Positions 8,510 through 16,723 of a DNA stretch of 64,000 bases are shown piece after piece; within the stretch, counting starts at the first letter, position 1; every line of letters begins with the position of its first letter. The notes below the pieces were generated by a model, which had not been told where the DNA came from, searched no databases, and saw only the letters and a program-made list of their open reading frames with translations. The stretch spans positions 1 to 64,000 of the forward strand of contig JACKEN010000025.1 in the NCBI GenBank assembly GCA_020632995.1, read 5' to 3'. The DNA is from Deltaproteobacteria bacterium (GTDB taxonomy: Bacteria > Myxococcota > Kuafuiibacteriia > Kuafuiibacteriales > Kuafuiibacteriaceae). Both the position numbers and the translations under genes were made by a program.

Positions 8510-9099
8510 TCGGGGTCGCGACCCTGCTCGCGGTGGTCGCCTGCGACGATCCCGCGCCCTCGGGCGAGGCGCCGAAGCGCTTCGCCGCGGTGAAAAAAGA
8601 GGCGGCGCGGGCGGCGGCGGTGAAGTTCTGCGAGCAGACGTTCGACGCGGGGGCGCGCAAGTGGAGCACGCCGCCCGAGCAGCCGCTGCCAGGGCCGGTG
8701 AAGGCCGACGCGAACCCGAGCGGAAAGGCGTGGACCTGGGTGAACCTGTGGGCGAGCTGGTGTGGGCCGTGCGTCGAGGAGCTTCCGCTCCTGTCGAATT
8801 GGAAGGCCGCCTTGCAGAAGGAGGGGGTCCCCCTGAAGGTCGAGCTGTGGAGCATCGACAGCGAGGCCGACGCCATGAAGGGCGCATTGGCCGAGCGGCC
8901 CTATCCGGGCGCGGTGCACTGGCTCCGGAGCGAGGAGGATCTGCCGGGGCTGCTGGGCTCGCTGGGGCTGCCCGAGGACGCGGCGATCCCCGTGCACGGG
9001 CTCGTGGATCCCAGCGGTCACCTGCGCTGCGTGCGGGTGGGCAAGGTGGGGGCGGCGAACTATCCGTCCATCAAGACCATCGTCAGCGAGCTCATGTAG
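8488..9099 (+). CDS. TlpA/ResA-like thioredoxin-fold lipoprotein
   Basis: A 203-residue protein with a lipoprotein signal (MDRLRHLIGVATLLAVVAC; lipidated Cys19) and a thioredoxin fold with WASWCGPC (active-site Cys92/Cys95). The cis-proline region is in AAIPVHGLVDPSG. TlpA/ResA proteins are membrane-tethered periplasmic reductants that keep haem-binding or other cysteines reduced. An Ala/Lys-rich helix (residues 30-50) separates the anchor from the domain. ATG 8488 lies inside the end of the OmpA-like gene, so translation is coupled. Together with the VKOR fusion, the operon supplies both an oxidising and a reducing periplasmic activity. Confidence 0.85.
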   Translation: MDRLRHLIGVATLLAVVACDDPAPSGEAPKRFAAVKKEAARAAAVKFCEQTFDAGARKWSTPPEQPLPGPVKADANPSGKAWTWVNLWASWCGPCVEELPLLSNWKAALQKEGVPLKVELWSIDSEADAMKGALAERPYPGAVHWLRSEEDLPGLLGSLGLPEDAAIPVHGLVDPSGHLRCVRVGKVGAANYPSIKTIVSELM

Positions 9100-9170
9100 G
9101 CTGATCGCCCCTGATCTCTGGCCCGATACCTGGAGTTCACGCCCGGAGTTGAACTAGAATCCGGGCCCAA

Positions 9171-12100
9171 ATGTCGGCACGTAGCGGGCGACCCTCTCTC
9201 GACACCCACGGCGCGCAGCACCGACCTCTCCGCCGACGTGCGCTCGCGGTGGGCGCCGCCTTCGCCCTCGCCGCGGCGGTGGGATCGTGCGGTGAGGGCG
9301 AGCCGGTGTCGGTGCCGATCGCGCTCGTGCCGCTCGGCGTGCCGGCCGGCCAGTGCGTGAGCGCCCTGCAGGACCACCTCGGCACCCCGGCGCAGGTCTG
9401 CCTCTACTTCGAGGGCGGCGCCTGCGTGCTCGTCGCCGACCTCGACGCGGTGACCACCGAGGGCTGCGGCGCCGAGGGTGAGTGCGCGCTCCCGAGCGGG
9501 TCGTGGAGCAAGTACTGCCCCGAGGGCTCGCCCGGCTACGACCTCGAGACCGAGGCCGGCCAGAGCCTCCCGGCCAGCCTCTTCGTGGTGGCGGGCGGGC
9601 TCCGAGACGAGCGCCCCAGCTTCTGCACCTTCGGCGGCCCCGAGGAGTCCTGCAACGGCAGCATGGACGGCGCGGCCGGCACCAACGGCTGCCTCGCGAA
9701 GATCGTGAGCGAGTACGTGGTCGACGCCGAGACCGGCGCGCTGACCCCGAAGGCCGACGGCGCGGTGTCGCTGACCTACTCCGGCTTCCTGGTCGACGAG
9801 CTCGGCATGTGGGGCACCACGGATCCGCTCTGCCCCAGCATCCCCGAGGGCCAGTGCCCGCCCGAGAACGCGTCCTGCAGCCCGGTGGACCTCGAGATCC
9901 TGGTGCAGGGCTCGGGCTCCGGCCAGGTGCGCACCCTCCCCCGCGGCACCGACTGCGACCGCGCGAGCTGCACCGACAGCTTCCCGCGCGGCCGTGAGGT
10001 CGAGATCGAGGCCAAGGCCGACGCGGGCGCGGTGGTGGCGAGCTTCTCCGCCGCGCTGGGGGCCGAGGACGGCTGCCGCGACACGTTCGTCGAGACCACC
10101 ACCGTGGCGTCCTGCAAGGTCACCATGAACGGCGACGGCCAGGTCACGGTGCGCTTCGGCTACGAGCTGTCGGTGGGCGTGAACGGCCTCGGCAGCGTCA
10201 ACGGCAGCCCCGGCGGCATCGACGGCACCGACATCAGCTGCGCTGGCAACCAGTCTTGCAGCGAGATCTACGACGCGGACGTGACGGTCACCTTGCAGGC
10301 CACCAGCGCCGACCCGGACTGGGAGTTCGCCCAGTGGATGGGCGGGCCGTGCGACGGCTCCCAGTCGCCCACCTGCGTGGTCCGGATGGACCAGGCCCAG
10401 TCCGCCACCGCGCTGTTCGGCTACGCCCTCACCATCGAGATGGTCGGCGTCGGCGAGGTCACCGCCACCCCGCCCGGCCAGACCTGCACCACCAGCCCCT
10501 GCGTGCTGACCTTCGGCTCCGGCCAGAGCACCACCCTCACCGCCAACCCCGGGCCCAACTCGGTGTTCGCGCGGTGGAGCGGGGCCTGCGCGTCGGCCGG
10601 CACCAACCCGACCTGCGACCTGACCCTCGACGCGGACCAGAGCGTGGCGGTGTACTTCGCCCACCAGGTCGAGACCAGCGCCGCACCGAACGGCACCGGC
10701 ACTGTCACCCGCAACCCGGTCGGCCTGGCCTGCCCGGGCCGCACCCAGGTCCAGTGCGGCGCCTACGAGGACGGCGACTCGGTGACCTTCACCGGCACCC
10801 CCGCCACCGACTACGTGTTCCTGGCCTGGACCGGGTGCACCGCCACCCCCGGCACCAACACGTGCTCCAAGTCCATCACCGCGCCGGGCACGGTGGAGGG
10901 CACCTTCGGGCGGCAGCTCGACCTGAGCATCGCGGCCGGGCTCGGGACGGTGGACCTCACCGCGGGCGTTCACGGGACCTGCGGCGCCCAGCTGGCCACG
11001 CCGAACACGTCCTGCGCGGCCGCGTACGCCCAGGGCACGATGCTCACGCTCACCGCCAACCCGGCCAGCGGCTTCGCGGTGGGCCCGAACTCCTGGACCG
11101 GCTGCACCCCGCGGGCCGGGAACCCGCTGCTCTGTGACGTGGCGATGGACAACCCGAGGCAGGTCAGCTTGCAGTTCGGCCGCAGCCTCGATCTCCAGGT
11201 CGCCGGCCAGGGCACCGTGACGTCGGCCCCCACCGGGATCGACTGCGGCGCCGACTGCGCCGAGGTCTTCCCCGACGGGGCCACCGTGACCCTCACCGCC
11301 ACCCCGCAGGGCGGCCAGGCCTTCGACGCCTGGACCGGCTGCACCCCTGGCGGCAACCCCAGCGTCTGCACCGTGACCATGAACGACAACAAGCAGGTGA
11401 CGGCCGCCTTCGGCTACGCCATCGCGGTCACCGTCGACGGCGGCGGCACGGTGACGTCCAACCCGGGCAGCATCAACTGCCCCGGCACGTGCCGCGAGGT
11501 GGTCGCGGGCGGGACGACGGTGACCCTGACCGCCACTCCGGACGCGCAGTGGGCGTTCCTGCAGTGGACCGGGTGCCCGTCCGCGAGCGGCAACCGCTGC
11601 ACGGTGGCCGCAAACACCTCCGCCAACGTGACCGCGGTGTTCGGGCGCGAGCTCACGGTGAGCCTGGTCAGCCCCGCCAGCCAGGGCTCGGTCACCGGCC
11701 CTGGCATCAGCTGCGGCAACGACTGCAGCGAAGTCTACGCCAACGGCACGGTCGTCAACCTCACCGCCCAGCCCGCGGCGGGCTACGCGGTGGCCACCTG
11801 GCTGGGCTGCAGCTCGAGCAACGCCACCACCTGCTCGGTGAGCATGAACAACGCGCGCACGGTGGCGGTCGCCTTCGGGCCGATCCTCGACGTGACGGTC
11901 ACCGGCCAGGGCACCGTCAACTCCAGCCCCGGCGGGATCAGCTGTCAGTCCGGCGGCGCGGGCACCTGCACCGCCGCCTTCACCCAGGACGTGGTCCTCA
12001 CCGCGATCCCGGATCCGAACTGGGATCTGCTCGGGTGGAGCGGGTGCACGCCGGTGGCCGGCAACCCGAACCAGTGCTCGGTCGCCATGAACCAGGCCCG

Positions 12101-14270
12101 CAGCGTGACCACCCAGTTCGGCCGCCGCCTGCAGGTGACGGTCAGCGGCAGCGGCACCGTGACCGGCACCGGCATCAACTGCGGCACCGACTGCACCGAG
12201 GTCTACGCGGCCGGCGCCAGCATTACGCTGACCGCGACCGGTCAGGGCCAGAGCTTCGCGGGGTGGACGGGCTGCACCACCACCAGCGGCGCCACCTGCA
12301 ACGTCACCATGGACAACGCGAAGTCGGTGACGGCCAGCTTCGGCACCGCCACCACCGTCACCATCGGCTCCGGCCAGGGGACGGTGGTCTCCACCCCGAG
12401 CGGCATCGTCTGCGGCAACCCCGCGGTGGGCGGGCAGGACTGCTCCGAGGCGTTCCCCAACGGGACCAGCGTGACCCTCTCCAGCACCCCCGGCACCGGG
12501 TTCGCGGTGCTCGGTTGGTCGGGATCATGCACTGCAGGCCAGCTTTCGCCGACCTGCGTGTTCAGCGCGAGCGGGGTCGCGCAGACCGTCACGGTGGACT
12601 TCGGCCGTCAGCTCACGGTGACCACCCCGACCAACGGCACCGTCACCGGCAGCGGCATCAACTGCGGCGCGGACTGCAGCGAGGTCTACGCCGACGGGAG
12701 CGTCGTGACCCTCACCGCGAACCCGGCGAGCGGCTACGTGCTCGCCTCGTGGACGGGCTGCTCTTCCTCCAACGCGACCACCTGCTCGGTGTCGATGAAC
12801 CAGGCCCGGAACATCACCGCGACCTTCCTCCGCCCGCTGACGGTGACGGTGGCGGCGGGGAGCGGATCGACCAGCAACAACCCCGCCGGCGTCAGCTGTG
12901 GCACCAACTGTGAGGCCTACAACAACAACACCACGGTCACCATCACCGCCGCCCCCGCCTCGGGCTGGGACGTGCTGAGCTGGACGGGCTGCACCGTGCA
13001 GGCGAACCCGCTGCAGTGCCAGGTGACCATGAGCGCGGCGCGGAACGTCACGGTGTCCTTCGGGCGCCGGCTCACCGTCACCTCGGCCAACGGCACCGTC
13101 TCCGGCACCGGCATCAGCTGCGGCGCGGACTGCACCGAGGTCTACGCGGACGGCACCAGCGTGACGCTGAACGCCAGCCCCAACGCCGGCTTCACCTTCA
13201 CCGGCTGGACCGGGTGCTCGAGCACCGCCGGCACCCAGTGCACGGTGCAGATGAACCAGGCGCGCAGCGTGACCGCGACCTTCCTGCGGGCGCTGACCGT
13301 GACGGTGGCAGCGGGCAACGGGAGCACCAGCAACAACCCGGTCGGGGTGAGCTGCGGTACCAACTGCGAGGCCTACGTCAACAACACCACCGTCACCATC
13401 ACCGCGACCCCGGACGCGGGCTGGGCGGTCTTGAGCTGGAGCGGCTGCACGGTGCAAGCGAACCCGCAGCAGTGCCAGGTGACGATGAGCGCCGCGCGCA
13501 CGGTGAGCGTGTCGTTCGGCCGGCAGCTCACGGTGACCACGCCGACCAACGGCACCATCACCGGCACCGGCATCAACTGCGGCACCGACTGCAGCGAGGT
13601 CTACGCCAACAACACCAGCGTGACCCTGACCGCGACCCCGAACGGCGGGTACTCGATGGGCACCTGGACCGGCTGCCAGAGCAACCCCACCCCCACCACC
13701 TGCCAGGTCACCATGAGCGCCGCGCGTACGGTGTCGGCCACCTTCGGGCGCCAGCTCAGCGTCACCGTCACCGGGCCGAACGGGTCGGGCAACGTCACCG
13801 CCAACACCGGGAACCTGGGCACCTGCGCGGCCAGCCCTGGCGGCACGGTCTGCACCGACGCCCTCGCCAACAACACCTCGGTGACCCTCACCGCGGCCCT
13901 CACCGCCGGCTACGTGGTGGTGTGGGGCGGCTGCGACAGCAACCCCACCGCCACCACCTGTCAGGTCACCATGAGCGCGGCGAAGGCGGTGACGGCGCAG
14001 TTCAACCCGACCCTCACCCTCACCATCGTGGGGCGCCAGAACAACGACGACATCACGTCCAACCCCGGCGGCCTGTCGTGCGCCAACGGCGCCGGCAACT
14101 GCAACTCACCCCAGGTGGTCTCCTTCAGCGCGGGGACCTCGGTGACCATCACCGCCAGCCTGGGCGCGAGCGGCTCGGTCACCTGGACCGGCGACGGCAC
14201 GCCCTCGGGCCTGAGTACCCAGGTCACCCTGAACGCCCCCGCCGCGGTCACCGCGACCTTCGCCCCTTGA
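9171..14270 (+). CDS. giant lipoprotein with about 18 divergent InlB B-type repeats
   Basis: 1,699 residues. An Arg-rich N-terminus and hydrophobic stretch lead to a lipobox-like AAAVGSCGEG (about Cys41). Residues ~45-235 form a non-repeat Cys-containing head with a VPLGVPAGQCVSALQDHL opening. From about nucleotide 9890 to the end come about 18 tandem units of ~75-90 residues. The consensus is LTVT..GTVTG.GI.CG.DCSEVY..GT.VTLTA.P..G..F..WTGC....TC.VTM..A..VTATFGR, matching the divergent InlB B-repeat family. Each unit has four or so cysteines, likely disulfides. The repeats probably form an extended stalk at the cell surface; adhesion is a guess. Units 12-16 alternate two subtypes and are much more alike, a sign of recent duplication. 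No C-terminal sorting signal is seen. Confidence 0.88.
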   Translation: MSARSGRPSLDTHGAQHRPLRRRALAVGAAFALAAAVGSCGEGEPVSVPIALVPLGVPAGQCVSALQDHLGTPAQVCLYFEGGACVLVADLDAVTTEGCGAEGECALPSGSWSKYCPEGSPGYDLETEAGQSLPASLFVVAGGLRDERPSFCTFGGPEESCNGSMDGAAGTNGCLAKIVSEYVVDAETGALTPKADGAVSLTYSGFLVDELGMWGTTDPLCPSIPEGQCPPENASCSPVDLEILVQGSGSGQVRTLPRGTDCDRASCTDSFPRGREVEIEAKADAGAVVASFSAALGAEDGCRDTFVETTTVASCKVTMNGDGQVTVRFGYELSVGVNGLGSVNGSPGGIDGTDISCAGNQSCSEIYDADVTVTLQATSADPDWEFAQWMGGPCDGSQSPTCVVRMDQAQSATALFGYALTIEMVGVGEVTATPPGQTCTTSPCVLTFGSGQSTTLTANPGPNSVFARWSGACASAGTNPTCDLTLDADQSVAVYFAHQVETSAAPNGTGTVTRNPVGLACPGRTQVQCGAYEDGDSVTFTGTPATDYVFLAWTGCTATPGTNTCSKSITAPGTVEGTFGRQLDLSIAAGLGTVDLTAGVHGTCGAQLATPNTSCAAAYAQGTMLTLTANPASGFAVGPNSWTGCTPRAGNPLLCDVAMDNPRQVSLQFGRSLDLQVAGQGTVTSAPTGIDCGADCAEVFPDGATVTLTATPQGGQAFDAWTGCTPGGNPSVCTVTMNDNKQVTAAFGYAIAVTVDGGGTVTSNPGSINCPGTCREVVAGGTTVTLTATPDAQWAFLQWTGCPSASGNRCTVAANTSANVTAVFGRELTVSLVSPASQGSVTGPGISCGNDCSEVYANGTVVNLTAQPAAGYAVATWLGCSSSNATTCSVSMNNARTVAVAFGPILDVTVTGQGTVNSSPGGISCQSGGAGTCTAAFTQDVVLTAIPDPNWDLLGWSGCTPVAGNPNQCSVAMNQARSVTTQFGRRLQVTVSGSGTVTGTGINCGTDCTEVYAAGASITLTATGQGQSFAGWTGCTTTSGATCNVTMDNAKSVTASFGTATTVTIGSGQGTVVSTPSGIVCGNPAVGGQDCSEAFPNGTSVTLSSTPGTGFAVLGWSGSCTAGQLSPTCVFSASGVAQTVTVDFGRQLTVTTPTNGTVTGSGINCGADCSEVYADGSVVTLTANPASGYVLASWTGCSSSNATTCSVSMNQARNITATFLRPLTVTVAAGSGSTSNNPAGVSCGTNCEAYNNNTTVTITAAPASGWDVLSWTGCTVQANPLQCQVTMSAARNVTVSFGRRLTVTSANGTVSGTGISCGADCTEVYADGTSVTLNASPNAGFTFTGWTGCSSTAGTQCTVQMNQARSVTATFLRALTVTVAAGNGSTSNNPVGVSCGTNCEAYVNNTTVTITATPDAGWAVLSWSGCTVQANPQQCQVTMSAARTVSVSFGRQLTVTTPTNGTITGTGINCGTDCSEVYANNTSVTLTATPNGGYSMGTWTGCQSNPTPTTCQVTMSAARTVSATFGRQLSVTVTGPNGSGNVTANTGNLGTCAASPGGTVCTDALANNTSVTLTAALTAGYVVVWGGCDSNPTATTCQVTMSAAKAVTAQFNPTLTLTIVGRQNNDDITSNPGGLSCANGAGNCNSPQVVSFSAGTSVTITASLGASGSVTWTGDGTPSGLSTQVTLNAPAAVTATFAP
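12600..13755 (+). repeat. recently expanded AB dimer repeats inside the giant gene
   Basis: Repeat units 12, 14 and 16 (starting near 12607, 13066 and 13523) share one subtype, and units 13 and 15 (near 12835 and 13291) the other. The period is about 457 bp. Subtype A shares runs such as CTCACGGTGACCAC and GACTGCAGCGAGGTCTACGC between copies, and subtype B shares AACAACACCAC. The other units of the gene are far more diverged, so this block was probably duplicated late as a two-unit cassette. Confidence 0.75.
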
Positions 14271-14285
14271 TCCCCCTGGGGATCA
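14268..14285. terminator. inverted repeat at the giant gene's stop codon, possible terminator
   Basis: TGATCCCC and GGGGATCA are perfect 8-base arms around a CT centre, beginning in the stop codon. No T-tract follows, so it may be a weak or Rho-assisted terminator or simply a protein-binding palindrome. Confidence 0.35.
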
Positions 14286-14375
14286 CCCCGCCTGATCACA
14301 CCTGAGCGTCGAGACCCCGGTGCGGGAAAGCTGGCGCAACGCGTCGGCCTGATCCAAAGATCGGGGTTCGTGGGG

Positions 14376-16082
14376 ATGGGACTCCTGCCGCGGCCCCGAG
14401 CCGCCCTCTTCGTCGGCCTGATGCTCCTGGCCCCGGCCTGCGTCTCGGAGCCCGAGCTCGAGGGCCGGGCCTGCGGCAGCACCGCCCCCTGCCCCGAGCC
14501 GCTGATGTGCGGCGTGGACCGCACCTGCCACTTCCTGTGCGACGGCTTCGGAGGCTGCCCGGACGGGCGGGTCTGCGCCGACGACCTCTGCTACGGCACC
14601 CCGTGCGCCAGCACCGGGGACTGCGCCGAGGGCGAAGTGTGCGTGACCGGCACCTGCACCCCGGACCGCCCACCCGAGTGCGAAGAGGACGCGGACTGCA
14701 CCCTCCCCGGGATCTGCGAGATCGTGGAGGGCGCCCGCTGCGAGCAGGGCCGCTGCGAGTATCGCACCCTGAGCTGCCTCGACCCGCCCCCCGCCCAGTG
14801 CGCGGGGGCCGATGACCTCTTCCGGACATTCGCCGGGGTCGGGGTGTGCGATCCGGCCACGGGCGGGTGCGACTACTCCATGATGGAGACCGCGTGCCCG
14901 AGCTGCGTGGACACCTGCCTCGCCCCCTGCAGCAACCTGACCTGCGATGACGACGCCGGCGGCTGCAAGACCGGCGGCTTCTGCGAGCCCGGCGCGGTGG
15001 GCGAGCCCGCCACCTGCCGCTACCAGCTCGCCCCCGACGGCATGGCCTGCACCCTCGACAGCGGCGACCCCGGCACCTGCAAGGCCGGCGCGTGTGGGAT
15101 CTGCCAGGCCGACGCCGACTGCGACGACGGCAACGCCTGCACCGCCGACACCTGTGACCTCGGCGCCCACGTGTGCCGCCACGCCCCCGTCGCCGGCACC
15201 TGCGACGACCAGGATCTCTGCACCACCGGCGACACCTGCAGCGACGGGGTGTGCCGCGGGCAGCCCGCGGTGACCTGCGACAGCCCGCCCGGGCCCTGCT
15301 TCGAGGCCGCGGGGCGCTGCGACCCCGGCACCGGCACCTGCGCGTACACCACCTCGGTGGCGGGCGCGCCCTGCACCGACGACAACCGGGATTGCACCCT
15401 GGACGTCTGCGACGGCAACGGCGCTTGCACCCACGACGACGCCCCCGCCGGCACCGCGTGCCAGGACGGCGACCTGTGCACCTACGCCGACGTCTGCGAC
15501 GGCAACGGAACTTGCGGCGGCACCGCCCTCACCTGCACCGACGCGGCCGGGGTGTGCGGCGCGAACCGCAGCTGCGACGGCACCCCGCGGTGCGTCGAGA
15601 CCTTCCCCGGCCCCGCGGTGAGCTGCGACGACGGCAACGCGTGCAGCTTCTCCGACGGCTGCAACGGCGCCGGTGGGTGCCAAGGGACCACCTACTCCTG
15701 CAACGACGGTGATCTGTGCACCCAGGACACCTGCGACGGACAGGGTGGGTGCAGCTACACGGCCCTCGCCCCCAGCGGGCTCGCCCCCACCGGGGGCGGA
15801 GACGTCTCGCGACAGGACGTCACGCTGGTGTGGAGCCCGTGCACCCAAGCGACTCAATACGAGGTGCAGATCCAGTGGCAGGCGGCGGACGGGACCTGGA
15901 ACGCCTACTACACGTACCAGGTGAGCACGAACACGAAGCTATTCTATCCCTGCTCAAGTACTGCGCCGTCGCCGCCCTGCAACTCGGACTTCCGGTTCCG
16001 GGTGCGGGCCCAGACCAACGGCGTGTACGGCCCCTTCTCAGGATGGGCGGTCTTCCACTGGGCCGCGTGTCGGGCCTGCTGA
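14376..16082 (+). CDS. Cys-rich lipoprotein with C-terminal Fn3-like domain
   Basis: About 568 residues. The lipoprotein signal is MGLLPRPRAALFVGLMLLAPAC. The body is a chain of small Cys-rich modules of the type D.DCDDGNACTADTCD / GTCDDQDLCTTGDTCSDGVC, as in many myxobacterial surface proteins, with alternating DDGN and DGNG turns that may bind calcium. The last ~100 residues lose the cysteine pattern and read as a fibronectin-III-like sandwich (VTLVWSPCTQATQYEVQIQW). ATG 14376 was chosen; an in-frame GTG at 14370 adds two residues. It follows the giant repeat gene on the same strand and is another exported disulfide-rich surface protein. The function is unknown. Confidence 0.82.
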   Translation: MGLLPRPRAALFVGLMLLAPACVSEPELEGRACGSTAPCPEPLMCGVDRTCHFLCDGFGGCPDGRVCADDLCYGTPCASTGDCAEGEVCVTGTCTPDRPPECEEDADCTLPGICEIVEGARCEQGRCEYRTLSCLDPPPAQCAGADDLFRTFAGVGVCDPATGGCDYSMMETACPSCVDTCLAPCSNLTCDDDAGGCKTGGFCEPGAVGEPATCRYQLAPDGMACTLDSGDPGTCKAGACGICQADADCDDGNACTADTCDLGAHVCRHAPVAGTCDDQDLCTTGDTCSDGVCRGQPAVTCDSPPGPCFEAAGRCDPGTGTCAYTTSVAGAPCTDDNRDCTLDVCDGNGACTHDDAPAGTACQDGDLCTYADVCDGNGTCGGTALTCTDAAGVCGANRSCDGTPRCVETFPGPAVSCDDGNACSFSDGCNGAGGCQGTTYSCNDGDLCTQDTCDGQGGCSYTALAPSGLAPTGGGDVSRQDVTLVWSPCTQATQYEVQIQWQAADGTWNAYYTYQVSTNTKLFYPCSSTAPSPPCNSDFRFRVRAQTNGVYGPFSGWAVFHWAACRAC

Positions 16083-16132
16083 CGCACTCCAGCCTCAAGC
16101 AGATCTGACGTCGGCCGATCAGCTTCCGCAAT

Positions 16133-16723
16133 ATGGCGGCGGCTGCTCTTTTGTCCCTGGCCCTCACCTTGAACCCCGCTGTCACCAGTGATCCCACCGG
16201 GGTGTCCCCCGGTCCCGACGATTTGGGGATCCTGGCCACGGTGCGCGCGCGAGCTCCCGCCCTTTCGGCCGCCGAGGCGGTCCGCTGGGCCCACACCATC
16301 GAGATCAGCGCACACGAGCGCGGGGTCGACCCGCGCCTCGTGCTCGCGGTGATCACGGTCGAGAGCGGCTTCGACCCCCGCGCGGTGAGCCCCGTCGGCG
16401 CCCGCGGCCTGATGCAGCTCATGCCGAAGACCGGGCGCCAGTGGGCGCGCCGCCTCGGCATCCCGTGGCGAGGTCCCCGGACCCTGTTCGATCCCCTCGC
16501 CAACATCCAGATCGGCGCAGCTTATCTTGCGTGGTTGCAAGGCCGCTTTCGCGGACGGCGGAGCCTGGCCCTGGCCGCGTATTGCCACGGACCGGGCCTG
16601 ATCCGGCGGCTGGCGCGCCGGGGCGCGCTGACGCAGTACAGGTTGCGCTATGCGGGGAAGGTGGCCCGGGCCGAGGCGGCCCTGGGCCGAAGGTTCCGCT
16701 GGGGGTCGCTGACTACAGGTTAG
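16133..16723 (+). CDS. lytic transglycosylase (SLT domain)
   Basis: A 196-residue exported protein. A short hydrophobic N-terminus acts as a signal. The SLT/lysozyme-like domain has the catalytic Glu in VITVESGFDPRAVSP, followed by GARGLMQLMPKTG and the NIQIGAAYLAWL and AAYCHGPG motifs of the goose-type lysozyme fold. Such enzymes cleave the MurNAc-GlcNAc bond of peptidoglycan with 1,6-anhydro product formation. The usual AAYNAG motif is AAYCHG here, a slight deviation. Its 3' end overlaps that of the convergent lamin-tail gene by 11 bp. Confidence 0.88.
   Translation: MAAAALLSLALTLNPAVTSDPTGVSPGPDDLGILATVRARAPALSAAEAVRWAHTIEISAHERGVDPRLVLAVITVESGFDPRAVSPVGARGLMQLMPKTGRQWARRLGIPWRGPRTLFDPLANIQIGAAYLAWLQGRFRGRRSLALAAYCHGPGLIRRLARRGALTQYRLRYAGKVARAEAALGRRFRWGSLTTG

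Noticed and set aside
9890..14267. Tandem repeats as a CRISPR or mobile element
   Set aside because: They keep one reading frame through the giant gene and encode protein repeats.
14376..16082. Haem c-type motifs in the Cys-rich lipoprotein
   Set aside because: No CxxCH pattern with typical spacing; cysteines follow Cys-rich repeat modules rather than haem motifs.
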